From Cellulomonas sp. Y8 (GTDB taxonomy: Bacteria > Actinomycetota > Actinomycetes > Actinomycetales > Cellulomonadaceae): a DNA stretch of 64,000 nt. Below, one piece after another: positions 53,264 through 61,543 of the stretch. A program made the position numbers and the translations under genes. The stretch spans positions 3,472,001 to 3,536,000 of the forward strand of contig NZ_CP041203.1 in assembly GCF_008033115.1 (NCBI RefSeq). The letters are read 5' to 3'. The notes beneath the pieces were generated by a model that was given only the letters and a program-made list of their open reading frames with translations, had not been told where the DNA came from and did no database searches. Every line of letters begins with the position of its first letter. The first letter of the stretch is position 1.

Positions 53264-53294
53264 AGGGGCGCACCGCACGACGCGGTGCGCCCCT
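53264..53294 (+). terminator. Hairpin between rpmA and obgE
   Basis: The arms 53264-53276 and 53282-53294 are an exact 13-bp inverted repeat with a five-base loop, 28 bp after rpmA. It is probably an attenuator that lowers obgE relative to the ribosomal proteins. Confidence 0.65.
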
Positions 53295-53323
53295 TCGTCC
53301 GTCCAGGAAGGAACCACCCGCAC

Positions 53324-54835
53324 ATGGCCGCGTTCGTCGACCGAGTCGTCCTCCACGCCAGCGGCGGTGACGGCGGCCACGGCTGCGCGTCCATCCACCG
53401 CGAGAAGTTCAAGCCGCTCGCCGGCCCCGACGGGGGCAACGGCGGCAACGGCGGCAGCGTGATCCTGGTCGTCGACCCGCAGGTCACGACCCTGCTCGAC
53501 TACCACCACGCGCCGCACCGGCACGCCCCGTCCGGCACCCAGGGCATGGGCGACCACCGGCAGGGCTCGACCGGCCAGGACCTTGTCCTGCCCGTCCCGG
53601 ACGGCACCGTCGTGAAGTCGGCCGACGGCGAGGTCCTGGCCGACCTGGTGGGCGCCGGCGCCACGTTCGTCGTCGCCGAGGGCGGCCACGGCGGGCTCGG
53701 CAACGCCGCGCTGTCCTCCCCGCGCCGCAAGGCCCCGGGCTTCGCGCTGCTCGGCGAGCCCGGCGACGCCCGCGACGTGGTCCTCGAGCTCAAGACGATC
53801 GCCGACGTCGCGCTCGTCGGCTTCCCCAGCGCGGGCAAGTCGTCGCTCGTCGCCGCGATGTCCGCCGCCCGGCCGAAGATCGCCGACTACCCGTTCACGA
53901 CCCTGGTGCCGAACCTCGGCGTCGTGCAGGCCGGCGACGCCCGGTACACCGTGGCCGACGTCCCGGGCCTGATCCCGGGCGCGAGCGAGGGCAAGGGCCT
54001 CGGCCTGGAGTTCCTCCGGCACGTCGAGCGGTGCGCCGTCCTGGTGCACGTCCTCGACTGCGCGACGCTCGAGCCGGGCCGCGACCCGCTCACCGACCTC
54101 GACGTCATCGAGGCCGAGCTCGCCGCGTACGCGGGGGACATCGGCATCGAGGGCGGCCGGGTGCCGCTGACCGAGCGTCCGCGCATGGTCGTGCTGAACA
54201 AGATCGACGTCCCCGAGGCCCGCGAGCTCGCCGACCTCGTGCGCCCCGACCTGGAGGCGCGCGGGCTGCGGGTGTTCGAGATCTCGACCGCGAGCCACGA
54301 GGGCCTGCGCCCGCTGACGTTCGCGCTCGCCGAGGTCGTCGAGCAGGCCCGCCGCGACGCGCCCGCCCCCGAGGCCACCCGCGTCGTGCTGCGGCCCAAG
54401 GCCGTCGACGAGGCCGGGTTCACGGTCGCGCGCCGGCAGGACGGCGACCACGAGTACTTCCAGGTCCGCGGCAGCAAGCCCGAGCGCTGGGTCCGGCAGA
54501 CCGACTTCGCCAACGACGAGGCCGTGGGCTACCTGGCCGACCGCCTGGCGCGGCTCGGCGTCGAGGAGAAGCTGCTCAAGGCCGGCGCCGTCGCGGGTGC
54601 CGAGGTCGTCATCGGCGACGGGCCGAGCGCGGTCGTCTTCGACTGGGAGCCGACGCTGCTGACCGGGTCCGAGCTGCTCGGCGGGCCCCGCGGGTCCGAC
54701 GCCCGCCTGGAGGACCAGAGCCGGCCGACCCGCGGGCAGAAGCGCCAGGAGTACAAGGAGCGCATGGACGCGAAGGCGGAGGCGCGCGCGGAGCTGTGGA
54801 CCGAGCGCGAGGCCGGCCTCTGGCGCGAGGACTGA
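53324..54835 (+). CDS. obgE: GTPase Obg
   Basis: ObgE is a GTPase that acts in 50S assembly and the stringent response. The 503-residue protein has the glycine-rich Obg domain ([20 protein letters not shown], to about 157), a G domain with G1 [12 protein letters not shown] (about 165-176), G3 DVPGL and G4 NKID (near 292), and a C-terminal OCT domain ([18 protein letters not shown]). The ATG at 53324, after AGGAAGGAACC, gives the standard start [12 protein letters not shown]. It lies downstream of rplU-rpmA, as in most bacteria. Confidence 0.95.
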   Translation: MAAFVDRVVLHASGGDGGHGCASIHREKFKPLAGPDGGNGGNGGSVILVVDPQVTTLLDYHHAPHRHAPSGTQGMGDHRQGSTGQDLVLPVPDGTVVKSADGEVLADLVGAGATFVVAEGGHGGLGNAALSSPRRKAPGFALLGEPGDARDVVLELKTIADVALVGFPSAGKSSLVAAMSAARPKIADYPFTTLVPNLGVVQAGDARYTVADVPGLIPGASEGKGLGLEFLRHVERCAVLVHVLDCATLEPGRDPLTDLDVIEAELAAYAGDIGIEGGRVPLTERPRMVVLNKIDVPEARELADLVRPDLEARGLRVFEISTASHEGLRPLTFALAEVVEQARRDAPAPEATRVVLRPKAVDEAGFTVARRQDGDHEYFQVRGSKPERWVRQTDFANDEAVGYLADRLARLGVEEKLLKAGAVAGAEVVIGDGPSAVVFDWEPTLLTGSELLGGPRGSDARLEDQSRPTRGQKRQEYKERMDAKAEARAELWTEREAGLWRED

Positions 54836-54867
54836 CCCGCACCGCTCCCGGGGCTGCGCCCGGTCGG

Positions 54868-54922
54868 CAGTGGAACGTCGTGACCGACACGCCGAGGGCG
54901 TGTTCGTCACGACGTTCCACTG
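54868..54922. repeat. Long palindrome between obgE and proB
   Basis: The arms 54868-54884 and 54906-54922 are an exact 17-bp inverted repeat (CAGTGGAACGTCGTGAC and complement). The region between can fold further, through ACACGCC and GGCGTGT. It lies 32 bp after obgE and could act as its terminator, though no T run follows. Positions 54884-54899 match the left arm of the palindrome at 22266 in 14 of 16 bases. Confidence 0.7.
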
Positions 54923-54982
54923 TCGGGAGGTGTGAGGCGTCCCGGTCCGCGAACGCGACGCCGTCCCGGTCCGCGCCCGGGG

Positions 54983-54988
54983 GATGAT
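54983..54988 (+). promoter_or_regulatory. Possible leaderless -10 box for proB
   Basis: GATGAT ends seven bases before the GTG at 54996. It overlaps the alternative ATG at 54984, so the GTG is preferred. Confidence 0.4.
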
Positions 54989-54995
54989 GCTCCCC

Positions 54996-56135
54996 GTGAG
55001 TGCCGCCGCGTTGTCCGACCGCCGCCTGCTGCCCGAGGTCCGCCGCGTGGTGGTCAAGGTCGGTTCCTCGTCGCTCACGGACGGCACCGGCAAGCTCGAC
55101 CCGGCGCGGCTGCGGGCGCTCGTCGACGTGCTGGCCGCCCGGGTGAACGGCGGGCACCAGGTCGTCCTGGTGTCGTCCGGCGCGATCGCGACCGGCATGG
55201 ACCCGCTCGGGCTCGCGCGGCGGCCCCGGGACCTCGCGACCCAGCAGGCCGCGGCGTCCGTGGGCCAGGGGCTGCTGGTCGCGCACTACACCCGCGCGTT
55301 CCACGAGCACGGTCTCCGGGTCGGCCAGGTGCTGCTCACCGCCGACGACACGATGCGGCGCACCCAGTACCGCAACGCGCAGCGGGCGCTGGAGCGGCTG
55401 CTCGACCTCGGCATCGTGCCGATCGTCAACGAGAACGACACCGTCGCCACGGACGAGATCCGGTTCGGCGACAACGACCGGCTGGCCGCGCTGGTCTCGC
55501 ACCTGGTGCACGCCGACGCGATGGCGCTGCTGACGGACGTCGACGGGCTGTACACAGGGCCGCCGGACCGCGAGGGCTCGCGGCGGATCGCCGAGGTGCG
55601 CGGCCCGAAGGACCTGGACGGGATCGACGTGTCCGCGCGCGGGTCCCGGGTCGGCACCGGCGGCATGGTGACCAAGCTCGAGTCGGTGGCGATCGCGACG
55701 GCGTCCGGCGTGCCGGTCGTGCTGACGTCGGCGGCCCAGGTCGCCCCGGCGCTGGCCGGCGAGGACGTCGGCACCTGGTTCGCGGCCACCGGCAAGCGCG
55801 CCTCGACGCGGCTGATGTGGCTGGCGTACGCGGCCCGCACGCACGGGCGGCTCGTGCTGGACGACGGCGCGGTGAAGGCCGTCGTCGAGCGGGGCACGTC
55901 GCTGCTCCCGGCCGGGGTGACGGCCGTCCACGGCGAGTTCGAGGCCGGCGACCCGGTGGAGATCGTCGCCGCCGACGGCACGGTGGTGGCGCGCGGGCTG
56001 GTGGCGTACTCGTCGCAGGAGGCGCCCGACCTGCTGGGCCGGAGCACGTCCGAGCTCCGCGCCGAGCTGGGGGAGGGGTACGACCGCGAGCTCGTGCACC
56101 GGGACGACCTGGTGCTGGTGCGGCGCCGGCGCTGA
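54996..56135 (+). CDS. proB: Glutamate 5-kinase
   Basis: ProB phosphorylates glutamate, the first step of proline synthesis, and is usually inhibited by proline. The 379-residue protein has an amino-acid kinase domain (VVVKVGSSSLTDG at about 20-32, VSSGAIATGM, NENDTVATDEIRFGDND, GTGGMVTKLESVAIAT) and a C-terminal PUA domain (about 280-375). The GTG at 54996 is preferred to the ATG 12 bases upstream because of the -10 box. proA follows after 63 bp and has its own -10 box. Confidence 0.95.
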   Translation: MSAAALSDRRLLPEVRRVVVKVGSSSLTDGTGKLDPARLRALVDVLAARVNGGHQVVLVSSGAIATGMDPLGLARRPRDLATQQAAASVGQGLLVAHYTRAFHEHGLRVGQVLLTADDTMRRTQYRNAQRALERLLDLGIVPIVNENDTVATDEIRFGDNDRLAALVSHLVHADAMALLTDVDGLYTGPPDREGSRRIAEVRGPKDLDGIDVSARGSRVGTGGMVTKLESVAIATASGVPVVLTSAAQVAPALAGEDVGTWFAATGKRASTRLMWLAYAARTHGRLVLDDGAVKAVVERGTSLLPAGVTAVHGEFEAGDPVEIVAADGTVVARGLVAYSSQEAPDLLGRSTSELRAELGEGYDRELVHRDDLVLVRRRR

Positions 56136-56186
56136 GCCGGTCGCGCCGGCGCTGAGACGCCCGCAGGGCGTCCCCGCGTCCGGGAC

Positions 56187-56192
56187 TAGGCT
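56187..56192 (+). promoter_or_regulatory. Leaderless -10 box for proA
   Basis: TAGGCT ends six bases before the ATG at 56199. Confidence 0.55.
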
Positions 56193-56198
56193 GGCGCG

Positions 56199-57536
56199 AT
56201 GACCACCTCGCTCGACGCCCCGGCCACGGACGGGGCCCAGCCCTCCGCCGTGCCCGCCGCGCCGTCGGCCGACGACGTCACCGCCCAGGTGCTCGCCGTG
56301 GCCCGGCGCGCCAAGGAGGCGTCCCGCGCCCTGGCCGTGGCGACCCGCGGCACCAAGGACGCGGCGCTGCACGCGCTCGCCGACGCCCTCGTCGCGCATG
56401 CGGACGCGATCGTGGCCGCCAACGCCGAGGACCTGGAGCGCGGCCGCGCCGACGGGATCTCGGACGGTCTACTCGACCGGCTCGCCCTGACCCCCGCGCG
56501 GATCGAGGCGATCGCCGGCGCGCTGCGCGAGGTCGCGGCGCTGCCCGACCCGGTCGGCGAGGTCGTGCGCGGCTCGACGCTGCCGAACGGCCTGCGGATG
56601 CGCCAGGTGCGGGTGCCGATGGGCGTCGTCGGGATGATCTACGAGGCGCGGCCCAACGTCACGGTCGACGCCGTGGGCCTGACGCTCAAGAGCGGCAACG
56701 CGGTCGTGCTGCGCGGCGGCTCGGCGGCGGCCCGCAGCAACGCGGTGATCGTCGACGTGCTGCGCGCCGCGCTCGAGGCCCAGGGTCTGCCCGCGGACCT
56801 CGTGCAGTCGGTCGACGCCTGGGGACGGGCGGGCGGCGTCGCCCTCATGCACGCGCGCGGGCTGGTCGACGTCCTGGTGCCGCGCGGCGGCGCCGGCCTC
56901 ATCCGGACCGTGGTCCGCGAGGCGACCGTGCCCGTCATCGAGACGGGCGTGGGCAACGTGCACGTCTACGTCGACGCCACCGCCGACCCGGCCGTCGCGC
57001 TGCCGATCCTGCTCAACGCCAAGACCCAGCGCGTGGGGGTGTGCAACGCCGCCGAGACGCTGCTGGTGCACCGCGCCGCCGCCGACGCGTTCCTGCCGTC
57101 CGCGCTCACCGCGCTGGCCGAGGCCGGCGTGACGGTGCACGGCGACGCCGCCACGGCCGAGGCCGCCCCCGCCGGCGTCGAGGTCGTGCCCGCCACCGAC
57201 GAGGACTGGGCGACGGAGTACCTGTCCCTCGACCTCGCGGTGCGCGTCGTCGACGACCTGGACGCGGCGCTCGAGCACATCCGCACCTGGAGCTCCGGCC
57301 ACACCGAGGCGATCGTCACCCGCGACCTGGCCGCCTCCGAGCGGTTCGTCGCCGAGGTCGACTCCGCCGCCGTCATGGTCAACGCCTCGACGCGGTTCAC
57401 CGACGGCGGCCAGCTGGGCCTCGGCGCCGAGATCGGCATCTCGACCCAGAAGCTGCACGCCCGCGGGCCGATGGGCCTCGGCGAGCTGACCACCACCAAG
57501 TGGGTGGTCCACGGCGACGGGCACGTGCGGCCCTGA
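56199..57536 (+). CDS. proA: Gamma-glutamyl phosphate reductase
   Basis: ProA reduces gamma-glutamyl phosphate with NADPH to the semialdehyde, the second step of proline synthesis. The 445-residue aldehyde-dehydrogenase-fold enzyme has [36 protein letters not shown], the catalytic cysteine in [14 protein letters not shown] and [18 protein letters not shown]. The first ~25 residues are an Ala/Pro-rich extension. It lies between proB and nadD in the conserved order. Confidence 0.95.
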   Translation: MTTSLDAPATDGAQPSAVPAAPSADDVTAQVLAVARRAKEASRALAVATRGTKDAALHALADALVAHADAIVAANAEDLERGRADGISDGLLDRLALTPARIEAIAGALREVAALPDPVGEVVRGSTLPNGLRMRQVRVPMGVVGMIYEARPNVTVDAVGLTLKSGNAVVLRGGSAAARSNAVIVDVLRAALEAQGLPADLVQSVDAWGRAGGVALMHARGLVDVLVPRGGAGLIRTVVREATVPVIETGVGNVHVYVDATADPAVALPILLNAKTQRVGVCNAAETLLVHRAAADAFLPSALTALAEAGVTVHGDAATAEAAPAGVEVVPATDEDWATEYLSLDLAVRVVDDLDAALEHIRTWSSGHTEAIVTRDLAASERFVAEVDSAAVMVNASTRFTDGGQLGLGAEIGISTQKLHARGPMGLGELTTTKWVVHGDGHVRP

Positions 57537-57608
57537 CCCCGCGTCCGGCGGGCGACCCGCCGGACGTGCGACACTTGACCCTCACTTCGACCCGTCCGGG
57601 AGGACCAC

Positions 57609-57764
57609 GTGAACGCTGCGCTGCGCGTCGCCGAGACCGCCGCCGAGCACACGACCGAGCTGCCGTTCTCGCCCGTGGTGTTCGGCATCACCGCCTTCGG
57701 CGTCCTTCTCGCCCTGCTGCTCGTGACCTTCGCGTTCCGGAGCGTCGGCACGCGCCACGACTGA
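57609..57764 (+). CDS. Small single-pass membrane protein, 51 residues
   Basis: The GTG at 57609 follows the strong site GGGAGGACC and opens a 51-residue frame that ends in TGA at 57762-57764, 28 bases before nadD. It has a short N-terminus with two glutamates, one hydrophobic helix ([19 protein letters not shown], about 25-43) and a basic end (FRSVGTRHD), so an N-out orientation is likely. Similar small proteins lie between proA and nadD in other actinobacteria, as far as I recall. The function is unknown. Confidence 0.7.
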   Translation: MNAALRVAETAAEHTTELPFSPVVFGITAFGVLLALLLVTFAFRSVGTRHD

Positions 57765-57792
57765 GCCGGCAGCAGACGGGGACCCGCATCCG

Positions 57793-58395
57793 ATGACGCA
57801 GCGACGAGCCCGGCTGGGCGTGATGGGCGGCACCTTCGACCCCATCCACCACGGCCACCTCGTCGCCGCCAGCGAGGTCGCCGCGCGGTTCGACCTCGAC
57901 GAGGTCGTGTTCGTGCCGACCGGCGCCCCGTCGTTCAAGCAGGACGTCGACGTCACGCCGGCCGAGCACCGCTACCTCATGACCGTCATCGCGACGGCGT
58001 CGAACCCGCGGTTCACCGTCAGCCGGGTCGACATCGACCGGCCCGGCCTGACGTACACCGTCGACACCCTGCGGGACCTCGCGCACGAGCGCCCCGACGC
58101 CGACCTGTACTTCATCACCGGCGCGGACGCCATCGAGCAGATCCTCACCTGGAAGGACTCGCCCGAGCTCTTCGAGCGCGCGCAGTTCGTGGCCGTGACC
58201 CGGCCCGGGCACACGCTCACCACCGACGGCCTCCCCGCCGACCGGGTGAGCCAGTGGGAGATCCCGGCGCTCGCCATCTCGTCCACCGACGTGCGCGCCC
58301 GCGCGCGCGGCGGCAAGCCCGTCTGGTACCTGGTGCCGGACGGCGTCGTCCAGTACATCGCGAAGCACGGTCTGTACCGGGGGAGCGAGTCGTGA
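57793..58395 (+). CDS. nadD: Nicotinate-nucleotide adenylyltransferase
   Basis: NadD makes nicotinic acid adenine dinucleotide from NaMN and ATP in NAD synthesis. The 200-residue protein has the motif [20 protein letters not shown] (T-x-x-H within [10 protein letters not shown]), the acceptor-site segment [15 protein letters not shown] and the late ATP motif [11 protein letters not shown]. It precedes a proline/alanine-rich membrane protein and rsfS, the usual nadD-x-rsfS order of actinobacteria. Confidence 0.95.
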   Translation: MTQRRARLGVMGGTFDPIHHGHLVAASEVAARFDLDEVVFVPTGAPSFKQDVDVTPAEHRYLMTVIATASNPRFTVSRVDIDRPGLTYTVDTLRDLAHERPDADLYFITGADAIEQILTWKDSPELFERAQFVAVTRPGHTLTTDGLPADRVSQWEIPALAISSTDVRARARGGKPVWYLVPDGVVQYIAKHGLYRGSES

Positions 58396-58441
58396 TCCAC
58401 GAGATCGCCCGCTGCGTCCCCGGTCCCGAGGAGGCCCCGAG

Positions 58442-60169
58442 ATGAGCTCGTCCGGCAGCCCGCTGACCCGACGGGAGCTGCGGGAGCGCGAGGCCGCGCG
58501 GCTCGCGGAGCAGGAGCGCGCCGCCTCGGCGGCCGCCGCGCCCGAGGCCGGTCAGGCGACCCCGCCCCGCGGCGTCGGCCGGGCGTCCGGCGGTGCGGCC
58601 GCGCCTGCGACCCCGGCTGCGCGTGCGACGCCTGCTGCGTCGACGACCCCGGCTGCGTCTGCGACGCCTGCTGCGCCTGTGACCCCGGCGGCGCCCCCGA
58701 CCCCGGCCGGCTCGGCGCCCTCCACCGCGTCGCCGTCCTCGCGGCGCGCGCTGCGCAACCCGCCCGTCTCCGCCGTCGGCCCGGACGGGTCCGCCGCGCC
58801 GTACCAGGTGCCCGGCCTCCAGCCCGAGCAGCCCGCGCGCACCCGGCGGTCGATCCGGACGTCCGACGCGCCGCACGGCGGCGCGGCTGCCGCGCCCGGT
58901 GCGGGTGCTGGTGCCGCGGGTGCCGGTGCCGCGGGCGCCGGTGCGGCCGCCGCGCCGCGACCGTCGTCGCCCGCGGCGCCGCCGCGCGTGCCCGACCTGT
59001 GGGCAGCGGCCCAGCGGGACGCCGGCGGGTCCGGTGCGCCGTCGCCTGCCGCGCCCTCGACCTCGGCGGGCGCCTCCGCGTCCTCGTCGCCCGCGGCCGG
59101 CTCGGCCCGGCCCGGCGCCGCGCCGTCGCGTGTCTCCGGACGCGGGGACCGTGCGTCGTCCGCCGACTCGCCGGCCGCCGCTGGTACGGCCGGTGCCGCG
59201 CCGTCGGGCGCTCCCGCGCCGTGGGCCCGCACGGGTGCGACCGGTGCGGCGTCCGGTGCCGCTGCTGCGTCCGGTGCCGCGCCCGGTGCCCCGAGCGCGC
59301 CCGGCGCCTCGACTGCACCCGGCGCACCGACCGCGGCCCGTGCGGCCGATCCCGCTCCCGCCGCCCCGGGCGCCGCCGCGGGTCGTCAGACGCGCCCGGC
59401 TCCGGCCGTCCCCGGCCAGGCGCCGGGCACCGACCGGCCCGTGGCCACTCCGCCGTCGGACCAGCAGCCCGCGCGCCGCAGCGCGACGAGCTCACCCGGC
59501 CGCGCGTGGCCGCCCGCCGCGTCGGCGACCGCCGCCGCGGGCGCGTCCGCCGCGCCCGGCACGACGCCGGCCGCCCCGGGGCAGCAGCGCGGCGCCGGTG
59601 CGGCCTCCTCGTGGACCGCCTCCGGCGCGTCCTGGCGCCCGGTGCCCGGCGACGCCGCGTCGGCCGGCACCGGGACCACCGCCCTGCCGACGACCGGGTC
59701 CGCCGCCACCTCGAGCACCGCGGCACCGGTCGCCCCGGCGAAGCAGGACCGGTCCAACGCCGGCCCCGCGCGCACGGCGCCCGCCGCGTCGGCCGCCACC
59801 GCCCCGGCGGCCCCCGCGCCGCAGACGACCGCCGAGGACGACGACGAGGCCCCCGTCCCGCAGTGGCAGAGCCTGCTGCGCGCGATGGCGCCCGCGCCGC
59901 TGCCCGAGGACGAGGCCGAGATCACCGACGCCACCGGCGACATGCTCCGCGGCGTGCACGCGGACGAGGAGATCGACGAGATCGACGAGCAGCCCGAGCG
60001 GCTGCGCAAGCCCCTGCCGTACACCTGGCTGCAGTGGGTCATCCTGGCGGTCGTCGCGTTCGTGCTCGGCTTCCTCATCATCTTCGTCGCGAACACCGCG
60101 ACCAACGGCGCGGGGCCCGACGTGCCCGCCGCCGCGGCGACGGCGCCGGACGCCGCGCCCGCACCCTGA
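58442..60169 (+). CDS. Proline/alanine-rich membrane protein
   Basis: The 575-residue protein starts with a charged helix (LTRRELREREAARLAEQERA), then about 430 residues of Ala/Pro/Gly/Thr low complexity, with imperfect pentapeptide repeats of the type TPAAS (about 57-85) and GAGAAGAGAA (about 155-170). Near the C-terminus come a conserved acidic part (DEAEITDATGDMLRGVHADE) and one membrane helix (WVILAVVAFVLGFLIIFVAN, about 531-550). It is probably cytosolic with a C-terminal anchor. I do not recognise a function; similar proteins lie between nadD and rsfS in related genera. Confidence 0.75.
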   Translation: MSSSGSPLTRRELREREAARLAEQERAASAAAAPEAGQATPPRGVGRASGGAAAPATPAARATPAASTTPAASATPAAPVTPAAPPTPAGSAPSTASPSSRRALRNPPVSAVGPDGSAAPYQVPGLQPEQPARTRRSIRTSDAPHGGAAAAPGAGAGAAGAGAAGAGAAAAPRPSSPAAPPRVPDLWAAAQRDAGGSGAPSPAAPSTSAGASASSSPAAGSARPGAAPSRVSGRGDRASSADSPAAAGTAGAAPSGAPAPWARTGATGAASGAAAASGAAPGAPSAPGASTAPGAPTAARAADPAPAAPGAAAGRQTRPAPAVPGQAPGTDRPVATPPSDQQPARRSATSSPGRAWPPAASATAAAGASAAPGTTPAAPGQQRGAGAASSWTASGASWRPVPGDAASAGTGTTALPTTGSAATSSTAAPVAPAKQDRSNAGPARTAPAASAATAPAAPAPQTTAEDDDEAPVPQWQSLLRAMAPAPLPEDEAEITDATGDMLRGVHADEEIDEIDEQPERLRKPLPYTWLQWVILAVVAFVLGFLIIFVANTATNGAGPDVPAAAATAPDAAPAP

Positions 60170-60210
60170 CCTGCAGCACCCGACCCACCCGAACCACCCC
60201 GAGGAGACCC

Positions 60211-60606
60211 GTGTCGGCCACCGACCGCGCGATCGAGCTCACCGTGGCGGCGGCCCGCGCCGCCGCCGACCTCAAGGCCCAGGAGATCATCGCCCTGGAC
60301 GTCAGCGGGCAGCTCGTGCTGACCGACGCGTTCCTGATCGCCTCCGGCACCAACGAGCGGCAGGTCGGCGCCATCGTCGACGCCGTCGAGGAGTCGCTGC
60401 ACAAGCTCGGCGCCAAGCCGCTGCGCCGCGAGGGCAAGTCCGAGGGCCGCTGGGTGCTCATCGACTTCGGCGACGTCGTCGTGCACGTGCAGCACGCCGA
60501 GGACCGCACGTACTACGCCCTCGAGCGGCTGTGGAAGGACTGCCCCGTCATCGAGCTGCCGGCCGACGTGCACGGGACGCCCGAGGGCGACGGGGCGGGG
60601 GAGTGA
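60211..60606 (+). CDS. rsfS: Ribosome silencing factor
   Basis: RsfS binds L14 on the 50S subunit and blocks joining with 30S when nutrients are low. The 131-residue protein has LKAQEIIALDVSGQLVLTDA, FLIASGTNERQVGAIVDAVE and RWVLIDFGDVVVHVQHAEDR, all family hallmarks. The GTG follows GAGGAG. It overlaps the phosphatase gene by GTGA. Confidence 0.95.
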   Translation: MSATDRAIELTVAAARAAADLKAQEIIALDVSGQLVLTDAFLIASGTNERQVGAIVDAVEESLHKLGAKPLRREGKSEGRWVLIDFGDVVVHVQHAEDRTYYALERLWKDCPVIELPADVHGTPEGDGAGE

Positions 60607-61298
60607 CCGCCGGGCGCGTCGTCCTCTGGCGGCACGGGCGCACCGCGCACAACGCCGCGGCGCGCCTGCAGGGTCAGTCGGACATCCCGCTGGACGACGT
60701 GGGCGTCTGGCAGGCCGAGACGGCCGCGGCCGCCCTCGCCAGCCGGTACGCCCCGACGCGGATCATCGCCTCCGACCTCGGCCGCGCGCGGTCGACGGCC
60801 GAGGCGCTGTCCGCGCGCACCGGCCTGCCCGTGCACACCGACCCGCGGGTCCGGGAGCGGTCGTTCGGCGACTGGGAGGGCATGACCTCGGCGGAGATCG
60901 CCGAGCGCTGGCCCGAGCAGCACGCCGCCTGGCGCGCGGGCCGCGAGCCGGAGCGCGTGGGCGCCGAGACCCGCGCCGAGGTCCAGGCCCGCATGGTCCG
61001 GGCGATCGAGGACCAGGCGGGCGCGCTCGAGGCCGACGACACCCTGGTCGTCGTGTCGCACGGCGCCGCGATCACCCTCGGCCTGGTCGGCCTGCTCGGC
61101 CTGCCGGCGGAGTGGAAGGGCGTCTCCGGCATGTCGAACGCCCACTGGGCGGAGGTCCAGCCCGGCCGCCCGGGCTCGGGCCTGGCGTGGCGGCTGGAGG
61201 CCCTGAACGTCGGTCCGGTGCACGCGTCGTCCGACTGGAACGCCGGCCCGGACCGCGTCGACCGCGGCCTGGACGAGGAGGTCCGCGATCCGGCCTGA
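60603..61298 (+). CDS. Histidine phosphatase family protein
   Basis: The 231-residue protein has the catalytic RHG motif in VVLWRHGRTAHN (H11) and a second catalytic histidine in VVVSHGAAITLGL, with the acid ERSFGDWEGMTSAEI between. Members dephosphorylate phosphoglycerate, sugar phosphates or cofactor intermediates. The gene is co-translated with rsfS (GTGA). In some actinobacteria the relative after rsfS is annotated as glucosyl-3-phosphoglycerate phosphatase; that assignment is possible but unproven here. Confidence 0.85.
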   Translation: MTAGRVVLWRHGRTAHNAAARLQGQSDIPLDDVGVWQAETAAAALASRYAPTRIIASDLGRARSTAEALSARTGLPVHTDPRVRERSFGDWEGMTSAEIAERWPEQHAAWRAGREPERVGAETRAEVQARMVRAIEDQAGALEADDTLVVVSHGAAITLGLVGLLGLPAEWKGVSGMSNAHWAEVQPGRPGSGLAWRLEALNVGPVHASSDWNAGPDRVDRGLDEEVRDPA

Positions 61299-61306
61299 CC
61301 AGCCGA

Positions 61307-61336
61307 TTCGCATCTTCCGCCAGGTTCGATTAGAGT
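61307..61336 (+). promoter_or_regulatory. Promoter for tRNA-Ala
   Basis: TTCGCA (61307-61312) and TAGAGT (61331-61336) are 18 bp apart, 49 bp before the tRNA. Confidence 0.5.
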
Positions 61337-61385
61337 TCAGGACGCCCGCTCAGCGGGACGGAAGACGGCCGGAAGGCCTGATCAC

Positions 61386-61458
61386 GGGGCTGTGGCGCAG
61401 CTGGTAGCGCACCTGCATGGCATGCAGGGGGTCAGGGGTTCGAGTCCCCTCAGCTCCA
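61386..61458 (+). tRNA. tRNA-Ala (anticodon GGC)
   Basis: The acceptor arms GGGGCTG (61386-61392) and CAGCTCC (61451-61457) pair with one G-T, and the discriminator is A61458. The anticodon stem CCTGC/GCAGG holds the loop ATGGCAT, so the anticodon is GGC (reads GCC). The T loop is GGTTCGAGTCC. No CCA is encoded. Confidence 0.95.
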
Positions 61459-61463
61459 CAACA

Positions 61464-61497
61464 GAAGCGGGCGAGAGCAGAAGCTCTCGCCCGCTTC
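61464..61497. terminator. Terminator shared by tRNA-Ala and the dehydratase gene
   Basis: The arms 61464-61478 and 61483-61497 are an exact 15-bp inverted repeat with an AGAA loop. It lies six bases after the tRNA and 47 bases beyond the stop of the convergent dehydratase gene, so it can serve both. Confidence 0.75.
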
Positions 61498-61543
61498 GTC
61501 GTTCCTGGGACCACGGAGGCGCTCTGGCGTGCGGGGCCCCGGC

